A stretch of DNA of 60,806 nucleotides from Bacteroidota bacterium. GTDB taxonomy: Bacteria > Bacteroidota > Bacteroidia > Bacteroidales > FEN-979. The notes beneath the pieces were generated by a model, which ran no database searches, was not told where the DNA came from, and was given only the letters and a program-made list of their open reading frames with translations. The stretch lies in NCBI GenBank assembly GCA_026391795.1, contig JAPLDI010000037.1, forward strand, positions 1 to 60,806, written 5' to 3'. A program made the position numbers and the translations under genes. Positions within the stretch are counted from its first letter, which is position 1. Every line of letters starts with the position of its first letter. This document shows, in pieces, positions 17,531-26,047 of the stretch.

Positions 17531-20146
17531 TCATTCACTTTTCTTGATTCTGCGTAGTACCTCATTTGCTTTTTTCAGTTCTATTTCAAGCTTTTTTGCC
17601 ACTGTAATATCTGCAAATGTCATTACCAGCCCATCGATGCGGTCATCGATGGTGCGGTAGGGCATGATCCGTACCTTAAACCACCTTCCGTCGGTTGATT
17701 CAATCGATGTCTCGATGGTGATCAGTGTCCTGATCACCTTTCGGGCATCATTTCCTATTTCGGGATACTTCAGATCGGTAACAAGATCGGTAAACGGGCG
17801 GCCGACATCTGTGGTACGGAGTTTTATAATTTTGGTCACATGGTCGGTGAACCTGCGGATGTTCAGTTCCTTGTCGAGGAAAAGTGTGGCGATCTCCGTG
17901 CTGTTGAGCAGGTTTTTCATATCGTCGTTCGCCCGGATATAATCATTCACCTTGCTTTGCAATTCAGCATTCACAGTCTGCAGCTCTTCGTTCAGGCTCT
18001 GCATCTCTTCCTTGGAGGTGGTCAGTTCTTCGTTGGTCGACTGCAGCTCTTCATTGGTTGATTGCAGCTCTTCGTTTGTCGATTTGAGTTCTTCCTGCGA
18101 GGTCTGCATCTCTTCGCGGGTACTTTGCAGGTCTTCAAAGTTCCGCTGCAGTTCAATCTCAAGTTCTTTAACCCGCCTGGTGGAACCCTGCCCGCCTTTT
18201 TTTTGTGTTAATGGAACCAGGTCAAGCGTTAAGGGTACATCGGTAAACACGATGATGATCATGCCCCTGATCGCATCCGGTTTTTCAATCTGCTGGACCG
18301 TAACGTCCACAAACTGGGATCCCCCGTTGGTTCCTATCTTAATGTGGCGCAACAACACCGGGTCAAAGCTTTTAATTGCTTTGCGGCAGGCACCCGGCAA
18401 TTCCATTCGCAAGCCATCACGGGCCATTGCATAAATATTCCAGTTTGCCTTACCGGCAACGGGTTCGAGGTACTTGCCTGTGCGGCCGGTGATGTAAACA
18501 ATGTCGCCTTTTTCATTCACCAGTACACTTGCAGGGGCAAAACGCTGAAGCAAAACCTGGTCGGCAAGGACCTGTATGTTTTCGACAACCTTGGGTGGCA
18601 AATTCATTTCGGAAATTTCCATTTTCGGACGGTAAAAGGAGCTTGGAAAATCAAGCAATTCGGTTTCAAGATCGGATGCAGTGCACTTGAAGATTTTTGA
18701 TTTGGCACTCAATTCGATAAAGCCCTCTTTTTTCTGGCCAAGCGTTTCGGCAGTGCCGAGCATAAGAATCCCCCCGGGCACAAGACTATAGTGAAAGAGG
18801 GAGATGAGTTTTTTCTGCAGATCAGGTTCCAGGTAGATCATCAAATTTCTGCAGGTGAGGATATCGAGTTTGGTAAATGGCGGGTCTTTGATGATATTCT
18901 GCGGTGCAAACACCACCATTTCCCGAATGGAGTTATTCACACGGTAGTGATCTTCTTCAGCAGTAAAATACCTGGCGATCCGCTCAGGAGTAACATCGGC
19001 AGTGATGTTTTTGGGGTAGAGACCCTTTCGGGCTATGTTAACGGAATCGGTGTCAAGATCGGTTGCAAAGATCTGCAAAGCGAGGTTTTTATGCTTTTTA
19101 AGATTTCCCATGACCTCTTTGAAGGTTATGGCCAGCGAATAAGCTTCTTCACCGGTGGAACAGGCCGGAACCCATGCCCGCAGGATATGGCCGTTTGGCA
19201 GATCTTTAATTAAGGCGGGGAGAACTTTTTCTTCAATAATTTTCCAGGCTTCATAATCCCTGAAAAAGCTTGTGACACCAATCAGCAGCTCTTTGAACAG
19301 GATCTCTCCTTCTTTCGGGTTTTCCTGTAAAAACCGGACGTAGTTTTGAAGCTTGTCGATCTGGTGAACTCCTTTACGCCGTTCAATACGGCGAAACAGC
19401 GTGTTCTTTTTGTAAAAGGAAAAGTCGTGACCCGATTGCTCGCGGAGCAGCAGGATTATTTTATCAAGGTTCCCTTTGATCTTGATTTCCGATTCCGGGT
19501 TCAGTGCAACTATCGGGGAATATCGTAAGGAAGCGATGAGACGGGCGGGTAAATCCCCGGCGGGGGCCACGATGTCTGCATGCACGGCATTGAGTGCGTT
19601 GCAGGGCATGGCGTCAAATTTAGCCGATGAAGGATCCTGCACGAGCACCAGACCATTCTTTTCTTTAATGGCTTTTAGTCCCAGGCTGCCGTCGCTGCCC
19701 ATCCCTGAGAGAATAATTCCGATGCAATTTTCATGTACATCGAGTGCAAGGGCCCGGAAAAAGAAATCCACGGGCAGGCGCAGGCCGCGTACCTCAACCG
19801 GTTCAAAAAGCTGAAGCGACCGATTCAGGATGGAAAGACTTTTATTGGGCGGGATCACATATACCGTATCCGGCTTCACTTTAAGTCCGTCGGTGGCCTG
19901 ATTCACCTTCATACGGGTAATCCGCTGCAGCAACTCGGGCATAATGCCGACATGCGTCGGGTCAAGATGCTGAATAACAACGAACGCCATCCCTGTGTCA
20001 GTCGGCATATTCGCAAAAAACTGTTCCAGCGCCTCCAGGCCTCCGGCAGAGGCCCCGATGCCGACGATCGGAAACTCTCTGGTCGAGGTCTTAGCAGGTA
20101 CCTTTACGTTTAAAGGAACCGGATTTTTTTGTTTCCTGGGTTTCAT
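17531..20146 (-). CDS. CheB-CheR-coiled coil-PAS fusion protein
   Basis: This 871-residue cytoplasmic protein joins a CheB methylesterase domain (about 22-205) to a CheR methyltransferase (about 215-490). The CheB domain has the triad motifs GASAGG, IQHLDP and GMGSDGS. The CheR domain has TSFFRD, ACSTGEEAYSLAI and CRNLMIYL. A long coiled coil (about 650-750, repeats of ELQSTNE type) and a C-terminal PAS domain follow. The N-terminal response-regulator domain of classical CheB is missing. No methyl-accepting chemotaxis protein or CheA is in the window, so the target is unclear; these fusions usually serve non-flagellar sensing. The methyltransferase and esterase residues look intact. Confidence 0.93.
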   Translation of the reverse strand: MKPRKQKNPVPLNVKVPAKTSTREFPIVGIGASAGGLEALEQFFANMPTDTGMAFVVIQHLDPTHVGIMPELLQRITRMKVNQATDGLKVKPDTVYVIPPNKSLSILNRSLQLFEPVEVRGLRLPVDFFFRALALDVHENCIGIILSGMGSDGSLGLKAIKEKNGLVLVQDPSSAKFDAMPCNALNAVHADIVAPAGDLPARLIASLRYSPIVALNPESEIKIKGNLDKIILLLREQSGHDFSFYKKNTLFRRIERRKGVHQIDKLQNYVRFLQENPKEGEILFKELLIGVTSFFRDYEAWKIIEEKVLPALIKDLPNGHILRAWVPACSTGEEAYSLAITFKEVMGNLKKHKNLALQIFATDLDTDSVNIARKGLYPKNITADVTPERIARYFTAEEDHYRVNNSIREMVVFAPQNIIKDPPFTKLDILTCRNLMIYLEPDLQKKLISLFHYSLVPGGILMLGTAETLGQKKEGFIELSAKSKIFKCTASDLETELLDFPSSFYRPKMEISEMNLPPKVVENIQVLADQVLLQRFAPASVLVNEKGDIVYITGRTGKYLEPVAGKANWNIYAMARDGLRMELPGACRKAIKSFDPVLLRHIKIGTNGGSQFVDVTVQQIEKPDAIRGMIIIVFTDVPLTLDLVPLTQKKGGQGSTRRVKELEIELQRNFEDLQSTREEMQTSQEELKSTNEELQSTNEELQSTNEELTTSKEEMQSLNEELQTVNAELQSKVNDYIRANDDMKNLLNSTEIATLFLDKELNIRRFTDHVTKIIKLRTTDVGRPFTDLVTDLKYPEIGNDARKVIRTLITIETSIESTDGRWFKVRIMPYRTIDDRIDGLVMTFADITVAKKLEIELKKANEVLRRIKKSE

Positions 20147-20339
20147 TTGAAAAAATGTTGGGCAGGCGGGGAGTAGCTAAATCAATTGTTTTGTAAAGAT
20201 ATAAAAATAAATGAAATACGAAACATCATATAAAAATCAAAGAAAATATTCTATTGGAACAACATCACCTTGGGGAGATTGTATTCTGATGATCTTCTCA
20301 CCTCATTCCCTGCACAGGGTGTCTCAAAAGCCATTTTTA

Positions 20340-20415
20340 ACCGCAAAGACGCAAAGACACAAAAAAAAATAGTATTATTGATTTTCAATTCTTTGCGTCT
20401 TAGCGCCTTCGCGGT
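20340..20415. repeat. Imperfect inverted iterated repeat, second copy
   Basis: The left arm is ACCGC followed by 8-base words CGCAAAGA. The right arm is its inverse, ending CGCGGT. It belongs to the same family as 7267-7338. It lies in the 379-base gene-free gap 20147-20525 between the subtilase and the CheB-CheR fusion, which otherwise holds only A/T-rich sequence and the palindromes at 20431-20491. Confidence 0.88.
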
Positions 20416-20430
20416 GCAGCTTTTACTGTA

Positions 20431-20491
20431 AACCCTGTAGGGTTCAATGGAATTTTATTTTTTCTATAATAATGTAACCGCTACGCAGTTA
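20431..20491. repeat. REP-like small palindromes
   Basis: AACCCTGTAGGGTT (20431-20444) and AACCGCTACGCAGTT (20477-20491) are small palindromes centred on TGTA and TAC. The second closely matches the palindrome next to the RAYT-like gene at 36956-36972. Confidence 0.75.
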
Positions 20492-20525
20492 AATGGTATT
20501 TTTCTTTTTTCATATCGCCATTTCG

Positions 20526-23500
20526 CTATTTTTTCAGGATAACCTTCTGTACAAATGAATCCGAATCGGTCGTCACCTTCAGGAAATAGATCCCTTCCCT
20601 GATTTCATTGCAGTCGATGACCATTTTGGTAACTCCTTTCGGCAGGTTGCCCGGGTTCACGATTTTGACGTTGGTCCCGGTCAGGCTCATCAGGCTGATG
20701 CTGACGGCTGAGGTCCGTTCGAGGTAGATTTCAATCCGGATGCTGCCGATAGCAGGATTCGGGTAAATCCGGATATGGGATTTACTGACGGCGCTTATTC
20801 CTGTCATGACGAAATTTATCCATTCGGAAGGATTTGATGAACATCCGTTGAGGGTCACGATATCGCGGTACATGCCGTTCACCGAAGGTGTGTAAACCGG
20901 GTAGGTTGCTCCCGCGATGGATCCTGAAACATCGTACCACTGGTTCCCTGCCGGCGCATCGGACACAAGGCTGTCGCCCTGCTGGCTGATTTCAGGCTGG
21001 GGAGGAACCGGGCTGACGGTAACCGCGAAAGGGCTGGAGGCAATACCGTCTCCGCACTGGTTATTTCCGGTGACGACAATATTTCCCGAAATGGAGCCGG
21101 TCGGGAAATCGGCAAGAATAGAACTGGTCCATAACCCGGATGAGATGGTAGCTCCGGGAGGCAGGGTCCAGATATAAGTCACCGCATTGGGGATAATTGC
21201 AACGGAGTAGGCTACCCCGGTTGATCCCGAACAGACCACCGGTGTTCCCGTGATGTTTCCGGCCGGACCCGGCAAAGGATTGACGGTCACGGGAAGTATG
21301 GTTGCAGAGGCCGGTGCGCATCCGTTTGCACTGATATAGGTAACGGTTATGGTTTGTGCGCCGGGAGTATTCCAGACAACCATGATCGTATTTGTTCCCA
21401 GTCCGCTTGTGACGGAACCCCCTGAAGAGACACTCCAGGAATAGGAGGTCATTCCCGGTTCCGTGAAATAGGTATAGTTTCCGGAATTGACACACAGATT
21501 CTGCGTGCCGGTGATGGAAGGTACCGGTAAGGGGTAAACCCTGACTTTTACAACATTAGTTGCAAGGCTCTCGCAGCTGCCGGGGGAAGACTGAACCAGC
21601 CGGTACCAGGTTGTTGCAGTCAGGATCCCGGGCTGGTAGTTGATCCCGGTAGCCCCGGGGATGTTGGTAAAGGTGATGCTGTCGGCTGAACTCTGCCACT
21701 GGTAGGAGTAAGGTGGATTTCCTCCGGTGGGTGGGATGCCGGTCAGGATTGCAGGAGTTGTGTTGCTGCAGATATTCTGATTTCCGCTGATGATTCCGGC
21801 AACAAAGGGTGGAAATACCGTGATTCCGCTCAGGATAAGGGAGAAAGCCTGGGCTCCTCCCGAAAGCGTGCCCTTATGGGTTACCGTAAGGGTGTGGCAT
21901 CCCACGGCAAGCACGGGTGTAAGGATCTGTTCAACGTTATCGCGGATGTTATCGCCGGTTGTAGCTGCGGCCGGCCGGTTCAAGGGGTCGAGGATCCAGG
22001 GTTTGTAAACTGACCCGTCGATACGCAGGTCAAGGTCGTTCACCAGCATGATATCCGGCGGATTCAGGGAAGGAGCCGGGGGGGTCCCCGGGGGATCCGT
22101 CCAGCAAATAGTTGCCCTGACCGGATCGGTTCCGTTCGATTTAAAACTCAGGGTGTATGTTTGTCCGTTTGCCAGCGTCAGTTCCTTAACCGTTGCAGTG
22201 GTGGTATTGCTCAGAAGGGATGCGGCTTTGGCGATATCCAGGAGCCCCCAGCCATAACGGTAGTCCGGACCCGGTGACGTACCGGCCTCATCGGCAGTAT
22301 GGATGGCGAGACCTTTCAGGGTTGCAGCGAGCATGAACACACCGTGAAGATTTTTAAAATGTTGCTGAAGCAGGCCCAGCGAACCAACCGCGTTGGGGGT
22401 GGCCATCGAGGTTCCCGTCATGGATGCATAGGCATTATCGGCTGTTGAATAGGTTGAATAGAGGTTGACCCCGTCGGCTACAATATCCGGCTTGATACGA
22501 CCATCATCTGTCGGACCCGTGCAGCTGAACCCGGCAAGGATCACATCGGAAGGCTGACTGTATCCGGCTGGAATTCCGCTTACCGCTCCTACGGTGATAA
22601 TGTTTTTCGCCGTTCCATACCCGTATGTGATGCAGTCGTACCCGGTAGGCATGCCGTCAAGGTTTCTCACGGTAGTGGAGAGGACCCAGTTGGACCCGTC
22701 ATAGACATAATGGGAGATTGGCTGGGTTGCAGGACCTTCGCCGCGGTCGTTGCCCGCTGCCCGGCAGGGAAGGTAATAGGGGGCACTGTAAGTGATGGAA
22801 TCGACGATCCGTGCATCTTCCGTATAAAAACCGAAGAAATAATCCTCAACCTGGCTGATCGAGGGATCCCCGTACCAGTACCAGGTTCCTGCATTGAACC
22901 ATCCCGTGATGTATACATAAGAGGCATTGGAAAGCAAGGCTCCTGCCGACGCTTCCACGGCCATTTCTGCATAATCAGTGTTCCAGTCGAAAGCACGAAG
23001 CGTTGCCTGGTTCGACATACCGTGCGCATTGGCACTGACCCCTGTTGCGATCATGGTCCCGGCTACGTGTGTGGAATGAGCTGAAAATCCTGAAGCAGCA
23101 TCGCCCTGGGTGACACGGCCTGCATATTCCTGGTGAGTAGGCCTGACAACACTTTCATCCCATTCCCTTAAAACAACTCCTGTTCCGTTCAGATTCAGTC
23201 CCATTCCACCGCCGTTCCATACTTTATTTGCCGAAACCGTTTTAGCTGCCGTAAGGTTCGCCGTTGAGAAATAGACCGGGCGTCCTTTGGGGTCCAGTTC
23301 TTTCAGCTCAATTCCCTGGCCATTCTCGAAGGACTGTTTGATGACCCATCCTTTTTTTCGGGCCATATCATCTGCTTCGAGTTTCTTTGCGACGGATCTC
23401 ATCCTGAGATCAGCAGCGTACCTCTGAAGCGATTCAACATGAGTTGATTTCTGAATGATCCGGATGTCATCTGCCGTCTGGCTGGTTGCCTGATTGAAAA

Positions 23501-23576
23501 AGAGAAAGGAAAAGAAGAAGATTCCCGGGAAAAGCAAGCCATAGGAAAGGGTAGAAGGTCGTTTTTTCATATGCAT
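20526..23576 (-). CDS. Secreted S8 (subtilisin-like) serine protease with type IX sorting domain
   Basis: This 1016-residue extracellular protease has a signal peptide (about 1-33) and a propeptide-like region. The subtilase domain (about 125-455) carries Asp in REWDESVVRP (near 139), His in HSTHVAGT (near 171) and Ser in GTSMATP (near 387). A beta-sandwich domain (about 465-590) follows, then Ig/PKD-like modules (about 595-910). The final 80 residues form a type A type IX secretion sorting domain (IRIYPNPAIGSIRIEI ... GIYFLKVTTDSDSFVQKVILKK). It is therefore a probable cargo of the type IX apparatus encoded at 45-57 kb and would be cleaved by PorU. No clear promoter; a TACCTTTA box lies upstream on the minus strand. 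Confidence 0.93.
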   Translation of the reverse strand: MHMKKRPSTLSYGLLFPGIFFFSFLFFNQATSQTADDIRIIQKSTHVESLQRYAADLRMRSVAKKLEADDMARKKGWVIKQSFENGQGIELKELDPKGRPVYFSTANLTAAKTVSANKVWNGGGMGLNLNGTGVVLREWDESVVRPTHQEYAGRVTQGDAASGFSAHSTHVAGTMIATGVSANAHGMSNQATLRAFDWNTDYAEMAVEASAGALLSNASYVYITGWFNAGTWYWYGDPSISQVEDYFFGFYTEDARIVDSITYSAPYYLPCRAAGNDRGEGPATQPISHYVYDGSNWVLSTTVRNLDGMPTGYDCITYGYGTAKNIITVGAVSGIPAGYSQPSDVILAGFSCTGPTDDGRIKPDIVADGVNLYSTYSTADNAYASMTGTSMATPNAVGSLGLLQQHFKNLHGVFMLAATLKGLAIHTADEAGTSPGPDYRYGWGLLDIAKAASLLSNTTTATVKELTLANGQTYTLSFKSNGTDPVRATICWTDPPGTPPAPSLNPPDIMLVNDLDLRIDGSVYKPWILDPLNRPAAATTGDNIRDNVEQILTPVLAVGCHTLTVTHKGTLSGGAQAFSLILSGITVFPPFVAGIISGNQNICSNTTPAILTGIPPTGGNPPYSYQWQSSADSITFTNIPGATGINYQPGILTATTWYRLVQSSPGSCESLATNVVKVRVYPLPVPSITGTQNLCVNSGNYTYFTEPGMTSYSWSVSSGGSVTSGLGTNTIMVVWNTPGAQTITVTYISANGCAPASATILPVTVNPLPGPAGNITGTPVVCSGSTGVAYSVAIIPNAVTYIWTLPPGATISSGLWTSSILADFPTGSISGNIVVTGNNQCGDGIASSPFAVTVSPVPPQPEISQQGDSLVSDAPAGNQWYDVSGSIAGATYPVYTPSVNGMYRDIVTLNGCSSNPSEWINFVMTGISAVSKSHIRIYPNPAIGSIRIEIYLERTSAVSISLMSLTGTNVKIVNPGNLPKGVTKMVIDCNEIREGIYFLKVTTDSDSFVQKVILKK

Positions 23577-23659
23577 GATAATGATTCAAGATAAAGGTAC
23601 GACCAATAATTGCTTATTATCCACACTGCTCCGGTTTGTTTATTAACGGAAGGTTGTTA

Positions 23660-24592
23660 TTAATGTTGATCCAGTCCGTTCACCATGTTGCTAAGGTGCT
23701 TCAGGCTTTTTAGTATTTCCTCCATGTATTCGGATACGGCTTTTGTGCTCCCGGGCAACGTAAATGCCAGGCTCTGTCCCATTACCCCGGCAACACTCCT
23801 GCTAACGAGGGCATGGGGTTTCTCAGCACCGTATTTCAAGCGGATCATTTCCATGATACCCGGAATTTCCTTATCCAGCAATGGCCTTACTACCTCCGGG
23901 GTGAAATCCCTCGGACCGACCCCCGTTCCTCCGGTGGTGAACACGAAGTCGCATTTTTCTTCCCTTGCTGTAAGAAGAAGATCTCTCAGCCGGGCAGGAT
24001 CATCAGGGATAAGGGAAGAATGGAAAAGGAAAAAGGAAGAATGAAGAATAAAAAATTGTTCAAGAAGTTCTTTGATGCGGGGGCCGGATTTGTCTTCATA
24101 TTCTCCGCGGCTGGCACGGTCGCTGAGGGTGATGATCCGTATGGAATATATTTTTGGATGATATTCAAGAACATCTCCGGAACAGAGGATTCCGGGTTTT
24201 ACTACACGGCAGAAGATGCCCTCTTTAGGCATCACACAGTTTCCCACTTCTTTGAAAATAGCACAGGAGGTTCCATGGCATTCTTTACCGATCTGGGTCA
24301 CCTCCAGTTCAGTCTCCCCGCAACGCAACCTGTCGAGCGGGTTCATTTTCCAGAGTTCTACTCCTTCGGTAGTGATGTTCTCGGCAAATTCGCCTGGGGT
24401 CACTTTTCTGCCTGTTTCCATTTCAAATTTCCGGATGCTTTCCATCCCCAGCAGACTTACCTGCCGGTTCCAGGGGCCGGAATGAGCGTCATCGTTAACG
24501 CCAAGATCTGTAAGGTTAATCAGGTTCACCGGCTTTTTTGATGTCCCTTTTTTTTCAGAAATGTTTACCGATAGTATCTGGAGAGTTTTCAT
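23660..24592 (-). CDS. MOSC domain-MogA/MoaB fusion (molybdopterin adenylyltransferase)
   Basis: Residues about 1-145 form a MOSC domain (GPWNRQVSLL, GKECHGTSC), and 150-305 a MogA/MoaB domain (ITLSDRASRGEYEDKSGP, TTGGTGVGPRDFTPE, LPGSTKAV). The MogA half adenylylates molybdopterin before metal insertion by MoeA; the MOSC half may bind a sulfur or cofactor intermediate. About residues 179-193, between the first helix and PDDP, are encoded by phased heptads and give a hydrophobic stretch (FFILHSSFFLFHSS). By comparison with MoaB as I recall it, the spacing is about five residues longer than usual. It is the last gene of the modE-wtp-moa operon. Confidence 0.92.
   Translation of the reverse strand: MKTLQILSVNISEKKGTSKKPVNLINLTDLGVNDDAHSGPWNRQVSLLGMESIRKFEMETGRKVTPGEFAENITTEGVELWKMNPLDRLRCGETELEVTQIGKECHGTSCAIFKEVGNCVMPKEGIFCRVVKPGILCSGDVLEYHPKIYSIRIITLSDRASRGEYEDKSGPRIKELLEQFFILHSSFFLFHSSLIPDDPARLRDLLLTAREEKCDFVFTTGGTGVGPRDFTPEVVRPLLDKEIPGIMEMIRLKYGAEKPHALVSRSVAGVMGQSLAFTLPGSTKAVSEYMEEILKSLKHLSNMVNGLDQH
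24013..24054. repeat. Heptad array inside the mogA domain
   Basis: Six phased heptads (GGGAAGA, ATGGAAA, AGGAAAA, AGGAAGA, ATGAAGA, ATAAAAA) lie in the coding sequence. On the minus strand they resemble the ATTCTTC words at 32760-32794. Confidence 0.8.
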
Positions 24593-24595
24593 GCT

Positions 24596-24672
24596 GTTCG
24601 TTATTCGCTATTCGCTTTTCGCTTTTCGCTTTTCGTAATTAATTGTTATCTATTATCTGTTATCTGTTCTTT
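24596..24672. repeat. Heptad array with word switch, overlapping the end of moaC
   Basis: Eleven phased heptads run GTTCGTT, ATTCGCT twice, TTTCGCT twice, TTTCGTA, ATTAATT, GTTATCT, ATTATCT, GTTATCT, GTTCTTT. The phase is held across at least two word families. The last units encode the C terminus of MoaC, whose stop codon is at 24646-24648. Confidence 0.92.
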
Positions 24673-25110
24673 TGTCTTCTCCACAAGCCTGATCGCACCA
24701 ATCACCATGGACTTGTCAACGGCTTTACACATGTCGTAAATGGTAAGAAGGGCAATGCCGGTGGCGGTCAGTGCCTCCATTTCGATACCGGTTTGCCCGA
24801 CACACCGCGCTTCGCTTTCAACCAGCACCCCGGTCTTATCCAGCGACGCTTTCACATCCATCCGCGTGATTTGCAGCGGATGACACAATGGGATCAGGTC
24901 ACTGGTCCTTTTCCCGCCCTGTATCCCCGCGATCTCGGCGACGGTCAGAACATCTCCTTTTTTCATCTTGTTCTGCCTGACCAGTTCAAGGGTTTCGGCC
25001 GAGAGGGTGATATGACCGGCCGCCCGGGCGATCCTCAGCTGATCCGGTTTGTTGCTTACGTCCACCATCTGGGCTTTCCCCCCGGGAGTGACATGCGTCA
25101 GTTTTTTCAT
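24646..25110 (-). CDS. moaC: Cyclic pyranopterin monophosphate synthase MoaC
   Basis: MoaC converts the MoaA product into cyclic pyranopterin monophosphate, the first pterin intermediate of the Mo/W cofactor. The 154-residue protein shows the family motifs KKLTHVTPGGKAQMVDVS, KKGDVLTVAEIAGIQGGKRTSDLIPLCHPL and GIEMEALTATGIALLTIYDMCKAVDK. The final residues (QITDNR) and stop are encoded by heptad repeats, so the natural C terminus has been replaced or extended by array sequence. It lies between moaA (136 bases upstream) and the MOSC-mogA gene. Confidence 0.97.
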   Translation of the reverse strand: MKKLTHVTPGGKAQMVDVSNKPDQLRIARAAGHITLSAETLELVRQNKMKKGDVLTVAEIAGIQGGKRTSDLIPLCHPLQITRMDVKASLDKTGVLVESEARCVGQTGIEMEALTATGIALLTIYDMCKAVDKSMVIGAIRLVEKTKEQITDNR

Positions 25111-25116
25111 GGGTTC

Positions 25117-25165
25117 AGGAATTGGGTATTGGGTGTTAAGTGTTAGGTGTTAGGTTTTGGGTATT
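25117..25165. repeat. Heptad array between moaA and moaC
   Basis: Seven phased heptads (AGGAATT, GGGTATT, GGGTGTT, AAGTGTT, AGGTGTT, AGGTTTT, GGGTATT) share the AGGTGTT/GGGTATT words of the arrays at 29260-29336 and 30496-30551. Confidence 0.9.
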
Positions 25166-25195
25166 AGCCATCAGGTGAATTGATAATTGATAAAT

Positions 25196-25243
25196 ATTTC
25201 TCTTTTCACTCGCCAACTCGCCAGTTCATCAGCTCGCCAGCTA
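25196..25243. repeat. 8-bp array with CGCCAGCT/CATCAGCT words
   Basis: Phased octads (TTTTCACT, CGCCAACT, CGCCAGTT, CATCAGCT, CGCCAGCT) end four bases before the moaA stop. Similar octads follow the heptad arrays at 29405-29430 and 31699-31738. Confidence 0.85.
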
Positions 25244-25246
25244 ATA

Positions 25247-26047
25247 TTATCCTCCGATATTATAAAACAGGTTATGATTATTTACCTGGCCTTTTTCCGG
25301 CTTTACATTTACCGCCCGGAGCATGGCTTCGCGGATCCCGAGTTCATGAATACTGAACCCGATGTTGTTGAAAAGGCAGGGCTTGATCATTCCGTTGGCT
25401 GTCAGCCTCAGACGGTTACAGTTTCTGCAGTTCCCGCCATCGCCACCTTCTACCAGGGTAAAACAACCGTTATCCAGGTCCATCTCATGGATAAACCTTA
25501 CTTCAAGGTCATTCTTCCGGCAGAATTCCCTGACGTCAACGGCATCAGGCTCATCCGAAGAACCCTTTACTACACAATTTATCTTTATTGGAGAAATTCC
25601 TGCCTGTTTTGCAGCTCGGATCCCGGCCATTACCAGTTTTATGTCACCACCCCGTGTAGTCTGGGCGTATTTTTCCGGGTTTATCGTATCGAGACTGATA
25701 TTGACCCTTTGAAGCCCGGCTTGTGCAAGGGCTACGGCAAATTGTTCAAGAAGGATCCCGTTGGTGGTCATGCCAAAGTCGGTGATGCCTTCCAGTTTTG
25801 CGATCATCTCCACGAGGTTCACCACGCCTTTCCGTACAAGAGGTTCCCCTCCCGTGATCCTTACCTTTGTGATCCCGAGGGCGATCCCTTCGCGGATCAC
25901 TTCAACAATCTTTTCATAGGGAAGGATATCGGAATGATCCATCAGGCGGATCCCTTCCTCCGGCATGCAATAGACACACCGCAGGTTGCAACGGTCGGTA
26001 ATGGATACCCGCAGGTAGTTGATTTTCCGGTTAAAGGGATCGAACAT
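25247..26047 (-). CDS. moaA: GTP 3',8-cyclase MoaA, compact form
   Basis: MoaA is the radical-SAM enzyme that starts Mo/W-pterin synthesis from GTP. The SAM cluster motif is CNLRCVYC near residue 21; GGEP and the SAM-binding strands follow. The second 4Fe-4S site is CRNCNRLRLTANG...KPCLF (CX2CX13C), and the conserved C-terminal GG is present. At 266 residues it is about 60 shorter than typical MoaA; the missing part is the segment between RFIHEMD and the second cluster. The frame opens at a TTG two codons earlier, but the ATG at 26047 is preferred. It overlaps the moeA end by 17 bases. Confidence 0.95.
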   Translation of the reverse strand: MFDPFNRKINYLRVSITDRCNLRCVYCMPEEGIRLMDHSDILPYEKIVEVIREGIALGITKVRITGGEPLVRKGVVNLVEMIAKLEGITDFGMTTNGILLEQFAVALAQAGLQRVNISLDTINPEKYAQTTRGGDIKLVMAGIRAAKQAGISPIKINCVVKGSSDEPDAVDVREFCRKNDLEVRFIHEMDLDNGCFTLVEGGDGGNCRNCNRLRLTANGMIKPCLFNNIGFSIHELGIREAMLRAVNVKPEKGQVNNHNLFYNIGG

